Of a DNA stretch of 64,000 nt, positions 35,969 to 44,114 are shown one piece after another. Where the stretch lies: positions 1,364,001 to 1,428,000 of the forward strand of contig JADKAA010000024.1 of the NCBI GenBank assembly GCA_016715465.1. Direction: 5' to 3'. The notes beneath the pieces are model-generated. The model worked only from the letters and a program-made list of their open reading frames with translations, did not search any database and was not told the DNA's origin. Numbering within the stretch: position 1 is the stretch's first letter; each line of letters starts with the position of its first letter. The position numbers and the translations under genes are program-made. The stretch comes from Saprospiraceae bacterium (GTDB taxonomy: Bacteria > Bacteroidota > Bacteroidia > Chitinophagales > Saprospiraceae).

Positions 35969-37083
35969 TTTTTTTCAAAGACAATCATGGGGTTCAATTC
36001 TCTGAGGTTAGTACCCCAGTCAAGTTGAGCCGCCAGTGCTGCATCGCCACCGGATGAACGAATACGACGTTTGACAATTTTAAGACCTTTTTCTTTATAC
36101 ATTTCCAAGCCATTTTCTATCGGGCTTACCATGGAGATGTCTTCAAATACTTCCACTTCAATAAGCGGTTTGAGTTCGAGGTCATCCTCGATTTTATCAA
36201 GTTTAAATTGTACTTCCTTCCAATTGCCCTCTATTTTGAGCAATCTCCTGAATACAGGCAACTGGATCGATTGAATGTCAAGCCCTCCCGCAATTGTTTC
36301 CAATAGCACCACGGTTTTCTGATCCTTTCTCTCCGAAAAACTCAAGGCAATGGGCGAACCGCTATATCGTATCTTTCCTTTGGCAAAACGCTGAGGAATG
36401 TGTATGTGGCCCAAAGCCATATAATCAAACATGCCTTCAAATCCGGAAGCATCTACACCTGCAGCATTGCCCAACTGGATTTCGCGTTCACTCTCCGAAG
36501 TAGTTGATCCCTGCAGATAAAGGTGTCCCATGGCAATAACAGGATATCTTTTTTGATAGGTTTCTTCAATAAAAGTGTGACAGGCAGCATAATGGCCTTT
36601 AATGCCCTGCCGCAAGACAGCTGTTCGATCCTCCTGTGTTGCTCCTGTTACCAAATTGCGCAAATCCCTATCTCTTAAATAGGGGACCGCTGCGCAAATG
36701 GCCTGGATGTTCCCGGTTTTGTCCTTTATTTCAATAATTTCATCCGTCACTTGATCACTTGCACCCGCTACGATGTGGATGTTTAACAAACTCATTAGCT
36801 CACCGGGGGCACTCAGCATGTTTACGGAATCATGGTTACCTCCAGTTATGATTACCCTTACCTGCTGCAAGGCCATAGATTTCAGGAAGTTAAAATAAAC
36901 CTTTCTGGCTTCATTGGGTGGGTTGGCGTGGTCAAATACATCTCCTGCTATCAGCAATACTTCCACGTTTTTATCCCGGATAAATGCATAAAGCCAATCC
37001 AGAAATTGACTATGGTCCTCCTCCAGGCTGTGTTGATGCAATTCTTTACCCAGATGCCAGTCAGCAGTATGCAGGATTTTCAA
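35965..37083 (-). CDS. sbcD: Exonuclease SbcCD, subunit D (Mre11-like nuclease); 3' end frameshifted
   Basis: The metallophosphoesterase nuclease of SbcCD. The metal-binding motifs are HTADWHLG (residues 4-11), GDVFDHANPP and GGNHDS, with a downstream GHIHIPQ. The frame as given ends early (372 residues) after NPMIVFEKN, at a run of seven A (minus strand). One added A restores a further 31 residues and the ATGA overlap with sbcC. The nuclease core is unaffected, so even the short form might fold, but the C-terminal SbcC-contacting tail would be lost. Confidence 0.93.
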   Translation of the reverse strand: MKILHTADWHLGKELHQHSLEEDHSQFLDWLYAFIRDKNVEVLLIAGDVFDHANPPNEARKVYFNFLKSMALQQVRVIITGGNHDSVNMLSAPGELMSLLNIHIVAGASDQVTDEIIEIKDKTGNIQAICAAVPYLRDRDLRNLVTGATQEDRTAVLRQGIKGHYAACHTFIEETYQKRYPVIAMGHLYLQGSTTSESEREIQLGNAAGVDASGFEGMFDYMALGHIHIPQRFAKGKIRYSGSPIALSFSERKDQKTVVLLETIAGGLDIQSIQLPVFRRLLKIEGNWKEVQFKLDKIEDDLELKPLIEVEVFEDISMVSPIENGLEMYKEKGLKIVKRRIRSSGGDAALAAQLDWGTNLRELNPMIVFEKN

Positions 37084-37239
37084 AATGATGTAAATGATGG
37101 TTCAATGGTAAATATAGGATAATATCATACAATGAGGAAATTGGCCCATTGAATCCGTATTTTCAAGTAGTTTTTGTCTGATTTTCCAATTAATATATTA
37201 TTAATAGATTTAATTCTTTATCACCACAAAATAAAAAAT

Positions 37240-37247
37240 TATATTTG
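37240..37247 (+). promoter_or_regulatory. -7 promoter element of carA-eno
   Basis: TATATTTG matches TAnnTTTG exactly, 26 bases before the carA ATG. The 37084-37239 spacer is AT-rich and otherwise featureless. Confidence 0.5.
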
Positions 37248-37273
37248 CGCACGAATTATCTAAATCGGTTTTA

Positions 37274-38386
37274 ATGCAAAGTATAGAGCCAACCAAAGCC
37301 GTCCTCGTCCTTGCCAATGGCAGTGTTTATCATGGCAAAGCCGCAGGGAAAATAGGTACCGCTACCGGAGAAATTTGTTTCAATACTGGAATGACAGGTT
37401 ATCAGGAAGTATTTACCGATCCGTCCTATTACGGTCAGATAATGGTTACCACCAACGCACATATAGGCAACTATGGCATCAAACATGTCGAAGACGAATC
37501 TGAGAAGATTCAGATAGCGGGACTTGTGTGCAAAAATTTCTCGCAGGATTATTCCCGCATAGGTGCCGACGAAGACATTCAGCATTTTTTCGAAGCACAA
37601 AACATCGTTTGCATCTATGGAGTCGATACCCGCGAGATTGTTCGGGAAATCAGAACAGGGGGCGCCATGAATTGCATTATTTCTTCTGAGACGAAAGATG
37701 TAGATCAGTTGATGAAACAATTGGCTGAAGTACCCGATATGTCAGGTCTTGAACTATCCTCCAGGGTAACGACCCTCACTACCTATGACCTGGGCGACCC
37801 GGATGCACCTATCCGTCTTGCCGTGATGGACTACGGCACCAAGAAAAACATCCTGAGAAATTTTGTACAACGGCAGTGTTTTTGCCGGGTATTTCCTGCT
37901 GAAACACCACTCGAAGAAGTGCTTGCTTTCAATCCCGATGCCTTCTTCCTGTCCAACGGACCCGGAGATCCGGCTGCCATGGCTTATGCCATCCATACGG
38001 TAAAATTAATGATGAAGACGGGCAAGCCCATTTTTGGCATTTGCCTGGGTCATCAATTGCTGGCATTGGCCAATGACATTCCTACACATAAAATGCATCA
38101 CGGACACAGGGGCATCAACCACCCTGTGAAAAATCTCGTTACCGGAAAATGTGAGATCACCAGTCAAAACCACGGCTTTGCCATTGATGGACAAAGTATA
38201 TACAATCATCCCGACATTGAAGTAACCCATATAAACCTCAACGATGAATCCATCGAAGGCTTGAAGGTCAAGAGCCTGCCTGCTTTTTCAGTGCAATACC
38301 ACCCAGAAGCAGCGCCGGGTCCGCACGATGCGCAGTATTTATTTGACCAGTTTGTGGACCTTATCCTTAAATCTAAAAACAACTAA
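37274..38386 (+). CDS. carA: Carbamoyl-phosphate synthase small subunit
   Basis: The glutaminase subunit that supplies ammonia for carbamoyl phosphate (pyrimidine and arginine synthesis). The 370-residue length is normal. The N-terminal domain shows GEICFNTGMTGYQE. The class I glutaminase triad is C257 (GICLGHQ), H343 and E345 (QYHPEA). The large subunit carB is not adjacent; instead enolase follows with a 4-base gap, so the two are co-transcribed. Confidence 0.96.
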   Translation: MQSIEPTKAVLVLANGSVYHGKAAGKIGTATGEICFNTGMTGYQEVFTDPSYYGQIMVTTNAHIGNYGIKHVEDESEKIQIAGLVCKNFSQDYSRIGADEDIQHFFEAQNIVCIYGVDTREIVREIRTGGAMNCIISSETKDVDQLMKQLAEVPDMSGLELSSRVTTLTTYDLGDPDAPIRLAVMDYGTKKNILRNFVQRQCFCRVFPAETPLEEVLAFNPDAFFLSNGPGDPAAMAYAIHTVKLMMKTGKPIFGICLGHQLLALANDIPTHKMHHGHRGINHPVKNLVTGKCEITSQNHGFAIDGQSIYNHPDIEVTHINLNDESIEGLKVKSLPAFSVQYHPEAAPGPHDAQYLFDQFVDLILKSKNN

Positions 38387-38390
38387 AATT

Positions 38391-39677
38391 ATGAGCATAA
38401 TTACCGACATCAGAGCAAGAGAAATCCTGGACTCACGGGGTAATCCTACAGTTGAAGTAGAGGTATTTACAGAAAACGAAGTCATGGGCAGAGCGGCTGT
38501 GCCATCCGGTGCCTCAACCGGAAAATATGAAGCCGTTGAACTTAGAGACAATGACAAAAGCCGTTATCTGGGTAAAGGTGTACAAAATGCATGTTACAAT
38601 GTAGATGAAAAAATAAGAGAAGCCCTTATCGGCGAATCAGTCTTCGATCAGCGTTATATCGACGACATCATGATAGAAATAGATGGCACAGAGAATAAAT
38701 CAAACCTTGGAGCCAATGCCATCCTCGGTGTATCACTGGCAGTAGCCAAAGCGGCAGCTCTTGAACTGGAGCAGCCATTGTACCGCTACATCGGAGGTGT
38801 GAATGCCCATGTCATGCCGGTACCGATGATGAACATCCTCAATGGAGGCAGCCATGCAGACAACAGCATTGACTTCCAGGAATTTATGATCATGCCACTC
38901 GGTGCCGACCGTTTCAGCGAGGCACTAAGGATGGGGGTCGAAGTTTTTCACCACCTGAAGAAGGTTTTAAAAGATAAAGGATATTCCACCAATGTGGGTG
39001 ACGAGGGTGGATTTGCCCCCAACATCAAGTCAAATAAAGAAGCCATTGAGATCGTGCTAAAGTCCATCGAAGCTGCCGGATATCGGCCGGGAGAAGATGT
39101 TTTTATCGCCATGGACGCAGCCACCTCAGAATTCTGGATCGAAGAGGAGGGATTATATCATTTCCACAAATCATCAGGTGATAAACTTACAGGCGACGAT
39201 ATGATTGCATATTGGAAAGAATGGTGCGATAATTATCCGATTGTATCCATTGAAGATGGTTTGCATGAAGATGACTGGAATACCTGGGTAAAACTCAATA
39301 AAGCAATAGGTGGAAAAGTACAACTGGTGGGTGACGACCTTTTCGTAACCAATACCAAACGATTGCAAAAAGGCATCGATATTGAAGCCGCGAATTCCAT
39401 TTTGATCAAAGTAAACCAGATTGGATCACTTACCGAGACCATTGAAGCCGTTCAACTGGCCACCAGAAATGGCTTCACTTCCGTAATGAGCCATCGCAGT
39501 GGGGAAACCGAAGACACCACCATATCCGACCTGGCAGTAGCATTAAATACAGGCCAAATCAAAACAGGATCGGCAAGCAGAAGTGACAGGATCGCCAAAT
39601 ACAATCAATTGCTCAGGATCGAAGAAGAACTGGGAGATTCCGCTGTATTCCCGGGAAAAGCACTTTTGAATTTATAG
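38391..39677 (+). CDS. eno: Enolase
   Basis: Converts 2-phosphoglycerate to phosphoenolpyruvate in glycolysis. The protein has 428 residues from ATG 38391 (MSIITDIRAREILDSRGNP), the canonical start; the frame remains open further upstream inside carA. The catalytic lysine is K340 (ILIKVNQIGSLTE). The Mg2+ site region SIEDGLHEDDW and the SHRSGETEDT loop are intact. Transcription probably begins at the carA promoter and ends at the hairpin 39892-39916. Confidence 0.97.
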   Translation: MSIITDIRAREILDSRGNPTVEVEVFTENEVMGRAAVPSGASTGKYEAVELRDNDKSRYLGKGVQNACYNVDEKIREALIGESVFDQRYIDDIMIEIDGTENKSNLGANAILGVSLAVAKAAALELEQPLYRYIGGVNAHVMPVPMMNILNGGSHADNSIDFQEFMIMPLGADRFSEALRMGVEVFHHLKKVLKDKGYSTNVGDEGGFAPNIKSNKEAIEIVLKSIEAAGYRPGEDVFIAMDAATSEFWIEEEGLYHFHKSSGDKLTGDDMIAYWKEWCDNYPIVSIEDGLHEDDWNTWVKLNKAIGGKVQLVGDDLFVTNTKRLQKGIDIEAANSILIKVNQIGSLTETIEAVQLATRNGFTSVMSHRSGETEDTTISDLAVALNTGQIKTGSASRSDRIAKYNQLLRIEEELGDSAVFPGKALLNL

Positions 39678-39711
39678 TGGATTGATATTGTGTATGCTGC
39701 TAACGTACGAT

Positions 39712-39891
39712 AAAATGAAATTGAATACGTCGGGCGATTAGCACCGATTCACGAAAAATGGGTTTGACTACGCTAGGTGATACGCGCCAGTGGCCCACCA
39801 AAATGGATTTGTCTACGCCGGGCGGTAAGCGCGAGTGGCCTGCTAAAAAGGAAATGACTACGCTGGGCGGTAAGCGCCCGGTTCCCTTACT
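39712..39891. repeat. Four degenerate direct repeats of about 45 bp
   Basis: Units start with AAAATG or AAAAAG at 39712, 39755, 39800 and 39845 (spacing 43, 45, 45). The best-conserved core is ACTACGCTGGGCGGTAAGCGC, seen in variants at about 39767, 39812 and 39856 and more loosely at 39725. The last copy runs into the terminator stem. There is no coding potential. Confidence 0.8.
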
Positions 39892-39916
39892 AAAATGAGC
39901 TGCCGCTCATTTTTTT
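39892..39916 (+). terminator. Intrinsic terminator of carA-eno
   Basis: A perfect 9-bp stem (AAAATGAGC with GCTCATTTT) with a TGCC loop runs into a T tract (39910-39916). A second small hairpin, TTTCTCC-TTG-GGAGAAA, follows at once (39914-39930). Confidence 0.85.
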
Positions 39917-39944
39917 CTCCTTGGGAGAAATCGTTCGGTCATCA

Positions 39945-40070
39945 CGATTTCCACGATTCACCAATTTCCACGATTCACCGAATTTCCCGATTCCCCGACT
40001 TCCCCGATTCCCCGATTCCCCGATTCACCGATTCCCCCGATTCCCCGATTCCCCGATTCCTCGATTCACC
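39945..40070. repeat. Tandem 8-9 bp repeat array (CGATTCCC / CGATTCACC)
   Basis: About fifteen units of CGATTCCC, CGATTCACC and close variants follow one another between eno and the FtsB-like gene. The units are most degenerate at the left edge. An open frame runs through the array (39895-40077), but its protein is only a repeat artefact (DSPIPRF-like). Confidence 0.88.
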
Positions 40071-40208
40071 ATCTTAATTCAAAAATACAAATAACGCATT
40101 CAGATAAGATGTAATCTATATTGTCCTAATAATCTATATTTTAAACCTTTTCATCGCCATTTTTCGTTTCCAATTAAAAAAGTTTTAACTTAGCGGAAAT
40201 TTTAGGTC

Positions 40209-40532
40209 ATGGGCTCAATAATGAAACTACTACAGCAGGTGCTTTACCGCCATTTACACATTCATCCAAGGTTTGTAAATAAGTTTACCCTGGTGAGTTT
40301 TGTTTTCCTGGTTTGGGTTGGGTTATTTGATACCCACAGCTTCTGGGAATCTTATCAATTAAGGAGAACCATTTCACGGTTAGAAAGAGAGAAGTTAGAT
40401 TTAAAAGAGAACATCGAAATCGCCAAGGCTGATAAAAAAGACCTGGAGAACAACAAAGAAAAATTCGCCAGGGAAAAGTATTATATGCACAAGGACGACG
40501 AAGAAGTTTTTATCATTGAAAGAACAAAATAA
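40209..40532 (+). CDS. FtsB/DivIC-like septum formation initiator protein
   Basis: A 107-residue single-pass membrane protein. A membrane helix lies at about residues 26-42 (FTLVSFVFLVWVGLF). It is followed by a coiled coil (RRTISRLEREKLDLKENI) and a short C-terminal region with KFAREKYYMHKDDEEVF, the typical DivIC/FtsB ending. It bridges FtsL and FtsQ in the divisome. Its position after eno is conserved in many bacteria. Start alternatives are ATG 40209 or ATG 40221. sucD begins 4 bases after it. Confidence 0.9.
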   Translation: MGSIMKLLQQVLYRHLHIHPRFVNKFTLVSFVFLVWVGLFDTHSFWESYQLRRTISRLEREKLDLKENIEIAKADKKDLENNKEKFAREKYYMHKDDEEVFIIERTK

Positions 40533-40535
40533 CAT

Positions 40536-41414
40536 ATGAGCTTACTCGTAAACAAAGATTCGAAGATCATCGTACAAGGCTTTACAGGAAAGGAAGGCAG
40601 TTTTCATGCGGAGCAAATGATTGAATACGGCAGTCCTGTCGTTGGGGGTGTAACTCCTGGAAAAGGAGGTACCAAACATCTGGATAAGCCCGTTTTTAAT
40701 ACCGTGGAGGAAGCAGTCATCGCCACCGGGGCAGATACTTCCATCATCTTTGTTCCGCCTGCTTTTGCATCGGATGCCATCATGGAGGCAGCTGAAGCCG
40801 GAATCAAGGTCGTCATCTGTATAACAGAAGGTATTCCTGTGCAGGATATGGTTAAAGTTAAAGCTTACCTTGAACAATATCCAGTGACCTTGGTAGGTCC
40901 TAACTGTCCGGGTGTCATCACACCGGGCGAAGCCAAAGTAGGCATCATGCCAGGTTTTGTTTTTAAGAAGGGCAGAATCGGGGTAGTTTCAAAATCGGGC
41001 ACACTCACTTACGAGGCAGCCGACCAGATTGTTAAGGCCGGATTGGGAATATCTACAGCCATAGGCATTGGAGGTGACCCCATCATTGGCACACCCACAA
41101 GAGAAGCGGTGAAATTACTCATGGAAGATCCCGAAACAGACGGCATCGTACTCATCGGTGAGATCGGCGGTAATTACGAAGCCCTTGCAGCCAAATACAT
41201 ACGGGAAACAGGTAATAAAAAACCCGTTGTAGGTTTCATCGCCGGCCAGACTGCGCCAAAAGGCCGAACAATGGGTCATGCGGGTGCCATCGTTGGCGGC
41301 CATGACGACACTGCAGAAGCCAAGATGCGCATCCTCGAAGAAAATGGCATCGTAGTGGTGAATAGCCCCGCAGAAATAGGCGAAACCATGGCCAGGGTGC
41401 TGACAGGAAAGTAA
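40536..41414 (+). CDS. sucD: Succinyl-CoA synthetase alpha subunit
   Basis: The phosphohistidine subunit that interconverts succinyl-CoA and succinate with NTP formation. The 292-residue length is normal. The CoA-binding start QGFTGKEGSFHAEQM and the phosphorylated H248 (TMGHAGAIVGG) are present. sucC is not adjacent. It is probably co-transcribed with the FtsB-like gene (4-base gap). Confidence 0.97.
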   Translation: MSLLVNKDSKIIVQGFTGKEGSFHAEQMIEYGSPVVGGVTPGKGGTKHLDKPVFNTVEEAVIATGADTSIIFVPPAFASDAIMEAAEAGIKVVICITEGIPVQDMVKVKAYLEQYPVTLVGPNCPGVITPGEAKVGIMPGFVFKKGRIGVVSKSGTLTYEAADQIVKAGLGISTAIGIGGDPIIGTPTREAVKLLMEDPETDGIVLIGEIGGNYEALAAKYIRETGNKKPVVGFIAGQTAPKGRTMGHAGAIVGGHDDTAEAKMRILEENGIVVVNSPAEIGETMARVLTGK

Positions 41415-41505
41415 TTTCAACTTCATTGCGATTTTAATTCACGTACTTTAATTTAGCCGATGAAGACGTGTATTTTGCGACCTCTTAACGGGTATTATAC
41501 AGTAT

Positions 41506-41670
41506 ATGGGTAGAATTGATTGGTGCTATTTGAAGTGCAAAGGTTTGCATAAGCATCTTAATGAGGTTTGCGGTTGCTGGTTTTGCGGTAACCGAGACCA
41601 GGTGATTGCTGCCGCCCATCTTTACAACATACCTTTAAAGGCAATCTGCAACTCCAATCCCGTCCACTAA
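41506..41670 (+). CDS. Possible small Cys-rich protein (54 residues)
   Basis: An ATG-initiated frame in the 470-base gap between sucD and hicA. The peptide carries WCYLKCK and CGCWFCGN, so two Cys pairs that could bind a metal, and a more ordinary C-terminal half (VIAAAHLYNIPLKAICNS). I recognise no family. No promoter element or hairpin clearly frames it, and a frame of this length can occur by chance. The rest of the gap shows nothing until the HicAB operator. Confidence 0.25.
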   Translation: MGRIDWCYLKCKGLHKHLNEVCGCWFCGNRDQVIAAAHLYNIPLKAICNSNPVH

Positions 41671-41834
41671 GTGCCGGTCATGTATTGACGTTGTACCATT
41701 TTTCCCTGACATTCATTACCCTTACTTTGCCTTGGTAACTAGTGAAATCACCTATTGTTAAGATAAACTATTGTCCTAACGGGGTCTTGACATCATTTGC
41801 CAGAGATTGTTGTAGCATATATATGAAAAATTAC

Positions 41835-41855
41835 TGCAACTGATATTTAGTTGCA
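41835..41855. promoter_or_regulatory. Palindromic operator candidate of hicAB
   Basis: A perfect inverted repeat TGCAACT-(7 bases)-AGTTGCA. Its right arm covers the -33 TTG (41851-41853) of the hicA promoter, the expected place for repression by a HicB dimer with ribbon-helix-helix domains. Confidence 0.65.
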
Positions 41856-41880
41856 ATTTAAGAAAAAGTAATTAATTTTG
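41851..41880 (+). promoter_or_regulatory. Promoter of hicAB (TTG-N19-TAATTTTG)
   Basis: TTG at 41851-41853, a 19-bp spacer, then TAATTTTG at 41873-41880. This is a full match to the Bacteroidota promoter. The ATG of hicA is at 41885, so the transcript would begin at or within a few bases of the start codon. Confidence 0.7.
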
Positions 41881-41884
41881 TAAA

Positions 41885-42142
41885 ATGAGCAAGAAGGAAA
41901 AGTTGGTGGCTAAACTTTTAAATCAAAATTATGCCCTTGATTTTGATGAACTTGAATCCATTCTCTTTGTCTTGGGATACGAAGCACAGAAGTCAGGTAA
42001 AACAGTAGGATCAAGAAGAGCATATTACCACCCAGATAAAGAACATATTATAAGAATTCATAAACCTCATCCTTCAAATGAGATTAAAAGATATTTAAGA
42101 AATCTGATTATTCAGGAATTAAAAGACAAAGAATTATTATGA
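41885..42142 (+). CDS. hicA: HicA-family toxin (mRNA interferase)
   Basis: An 85-residue double-stranded-RNA-binding-fold protein. Signature: the N-terminal helix, then LGYEAQKSGKTVGSRRAYYHP, in which residues 42-44 are GSR. In the classical HicA subgroup the equivalent is GSH with the catalytic His; here it is Arg, a variant also known from the subgroup ending IHxPHPxNEIKRYL, present here. H49 and the downstream histidines could serve instead. It overlaps hicB by four bases (ATGA at 42139). Activity is inferred from family and pairing. Confidence 0.85.
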   Translation: MSKKEKLVAKLLNQNYALDFDELESILFVLGYEAQKSGKTVGSRRAYYHPDKEHIIRIHKPHPSNEIKRYLRNLIIQELKDKELL

Positions 42143-42471
42143 CAGACAAATTGGTTTATAAAGATTTTATTGGATCTATTCATTTTTCTGCTGATGATGA
42201 AATATTCTATGGAAAAATAGAAGGCTTAAGTGATTTGGTAACCTTTGAAGGAGAATCAGTGAAAAAGTTACAAGCTGCATTTAGAGATGCTGTAAACGAT
42301 TATATCTCTTTATGTAAATTGAACAACAAGGCCCCACTAAAGTCTTTCAAAGGTTCATTTAATGTAAGAATTTCGCCTAAACTACATTCCATCGCATTTA
42401 AAAAAGCCCTTCTTGAAGGGAAATCTTTAAATGAATTTGTGGAAGAAGCAATAGTTAAGGCAACCATATAA
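42139..42471 (+). CDS. hicB: HicB-family antitoxin
   Basis: A 110-residue antitoxin with the HicB layout. The N-terminal partial RNase H-like domain carries DKLVYKDFIGSIHFSADDEIFYGKI-type sequence (residues 3-27) and DLVTFEGESVKKLQAAFRDA. The C-terminal ribbon-helix-helix DNA-binding segment is FNVRISPKLHSIAFKKALL followed by EGKSLNEFVEEAI. The latter would bind the palindrome at 41835-41855 and repress the operon. A bidirectional terminator follows. Confidence 0.9.
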   Translation: MTDKLVYKDFIGSIHFSADDEIFYGKIEGLSDLVTFEGESVKKLQAAFRDAVNDYISLCKLNNKAPLKSFKGSFNVRISPKLHSIAFKKALLEGKSLNEFVEEAIVKATI

Positions 42472-42538
42472 TTCCCAATCTAAAACCGTCATCGGTAACC
42501 GTTTTGCAGTTTGTCATTTTCAATAATACACAAAAACA

Positions 42539-42576
42539 AACACCCCATCCACGCATGAGTGGAATGGGGTGTTTTT
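42539..42576. terminator. Bidirectional intrinsic terminator between hicB and the fasciclin gene
   Basis: A long hairpin: AACACCCCAT-CCAC pairs with GTGG-(A bulge)-ATGGGGTGTT around GCATGA. T runs exist on both strands (TTTTT at 42572-42576, and an A-rich run 42531-42540 giving T on the minus strand). It serves both convergent genes. Confidence 0.88.
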
Positions 42577-42593
42577 AAACAAAGCTGTATCAA

Positions 42594-44114
42594 TTATATT
42601 TTAACGACTCGCTGAATAAGTTCTTTAGTTCCCTCAGAATTTATTTTTAATAAATAGGTGCCCGGAGCCTGATCAATTGGAATGGTTACGGTGTTTTTAA
42701 CCATCATTTTTTTCAGGGTTCTTCCCATTAAATCCAGAAGTTCAGCGGTCACTTCTTCATCGCTGTCTATTTCAACGGTGAGGTCAGTAATTACAGGATT
42801 GGGGAACAATTTAACCTCAATGGTTTCCAATATGTTCTCGGTCCGCGTGGGTGGCATCAGGATACCATCAATCACATGGACTACACCATTATCTGCGAGT
42901 AAATCAGTAACCAAAACTTTAACGTTGTTTATAAAAACTCCTTCATTGTTTATGGTTACTACGACATCTTTCCCATTGAGGGTGGTGATGAACTGTCCGT
43001 TGGACAGTGAACCTGACAAAGCATTAGCACCGACGGCATGGTACAATAAAATTTGGGTCAAGGCACCCTGTGGATCCTGGAGTAAAGCCTCTACAGTTCC
43101 TGCCGGGAGGGCTGCAAATGCGGCATCGGTTGGGGCAAAGACGGTAAAAGGACCAGCACCCTGAAGCGGCGCTACGAGGCCGGCGGCAGAAGCAGCAGCA
43201 ACAAGGGTAGTGTGCACCGGTGAGTTCAGCAACACGTCCACCACCGTTGCAGGAGGAAGCATCACCGCATCGATGACATGGACAACGCCATTGTCAGCAA
43301 TTACATTTGCTACTGAGACTTTTGCCTGGTTGATGAAAACACCATCGGCATTGATTTTTACTGAAACAGATTTCCCATTGAGGGTGGTGATGAACTGTCC
43401 GTTGGTCAAAGAACTTGAAAAGGCAGTATCACCGACGGCATGGTACAATAAAATCTGTGTCAAGGCACCTTGCGGATCCTGGAGTAAAGCCTCCACTGTT
43501 CCTGCCGGGAGGGCTGCAAATGCGGCATCGGTGGGAGCAAAGACGGTAAAAGGACCTGCACCCTGAAGTGGTGCTACGAGGCCGGCGGCAGAGGCAGCAG
43601 CCACAAGGGTAGTGTGCACCGGTGAGTTCAGCAACACGTCCACCACCGTTGCAGGTGGAAGCATCACCGCATCGATGACATGGACAACGCCATTGTCAGC
43701 CAGCACATCGGTTACTGTTACCCTTGCCTGGTTAATGAATACACCATCGGCATTGATTTTTACTGAAACAGATTTCCCATTGAGGGTGGTGATGAACTGT
43801 CCATTGGTCAGTGAACCTGACAAAGCATTAGCACCGACGGCATGGTACAATAAAATCTGTGTCAAGGCACCCTGTGGATCCTGGAGTAAAGCTTCTACAG
43901 TTCCTGCAGGAAGGGCCGCAAATGCCGCATCGGTTGGAGCAAATAAAGTTAAGGGCCCCGTTCCTTCGAGTTCATCTGCCAGTCCGGCTGTATTTAACGC
44001 AATCTCAAGCACATTGTGATCGGCTGAATTTTCAACGATCTCCATAATGGTCTGCGATTTTACGTGATGTAGGCCCAAACAGAGCATTATTAAAAGTAAA
44101 ATTTTGGTATTCAT
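42594..44114 (-). CDS. Secreted protein with three fasciclin (FAS1) domains and a type A T9SS sorting domain
   Basis: A 506-residue adhesion-type protein. A signal peptide (about 20 residues) is followed by three FAS1 domains at about residues 22-153, 154-287 and 288-421. Each holds the FAS1 H1 motif (LFAPTDAAFAALP or VFAPTDAAFAALP), the H2-like ILLYHAVG and the closing VVHVIDAVMLPP. The three are nearly identical over long stretches. The C-terminus (from VKLFPNPVITDLTVEI) is a T9SS type A sorting domain. It is probably displayed at the cell surface for adhesion or matrix. Confidence 0.92.
   Translation of the reverse strand: MNTKILLLIMLCLGLHHVKSQTIMEIVENSADHNVLEIALNTAGLADELEGTGPLTLFAPTDAAFAALPAGTVEALLQDPQGALTQILLYHAVGANALSGSLTNGQFITTLNGKSVSVKINADGVFINQARVTVTDVLADNGVVHVIDAVMLPPATVVDVLLNSPVHTTLVAAASAAGLVAPLQGAGPFTVFAPTDAAFAALPAGTVEALLQDPQGALTQILLYHAVGDTAFSSSLTNGQFITTLNGKSVSVKINADGVFINQAKVSVANVIADNGVVHVIDAVMLPPATVVDVLLNSPVHTTLVAAASAAGLVAPLQGAGPFTVFAPTDAAFAALPAGTVEALLQDPQGALTQILLYHAVGANALSGSLSNGQFITTLNGKDVVVTINNEGVFINNVKVLVTDLLADNGVVHVIDGILMPPTRTENILETIEVKLFPNPVITDLTVEIDSDEEVTAELLDLMGRTLKKMMVKNTVTIPIDQAPGTYLLKINSEGTKELIQRVVKI
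42852..44051 (-). repeat. Three in-frame tandem repeats of about 400 bp coding for FAS1 domains
   Basis: Identical stretches recur with a 402-bp period (for example the segment starting at 43210 and again at 43612). The conservation is at DNA level, not only protein, which points to recent duplication or gene conversion between units. Confidence 0.85.

Noticed and set aside
39712..40070. CRISPR array
   Set aside because: The repeats are contiguous or degenerate with no unique spacers of constant length, and no cas gene is in the window.
39895..40077. 60-codon frame through the CGATTCCC array
   Set aside because: The predicted protein is a direct translation of the 8-9 bp repeats (PDSPIPRF-like) and has no start context.
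41506..41670. Remnant of a ribosomal protein S2-like gene (C-terminal half faintly similar)
   Set aside because: The resemblance is limited to a few hydrophobic positions and would not survive a proper alignment; kept only as an unassigned small ORF.
42682..44019. Three long open frames on the plus strand opposite the fasciclin gene, with near-identical proteins
   Set aside because: They are mirror frames of the tandem FAS1 repeats; the minus strand carries the signal peptide, FAS1 motifs and sorting domain.
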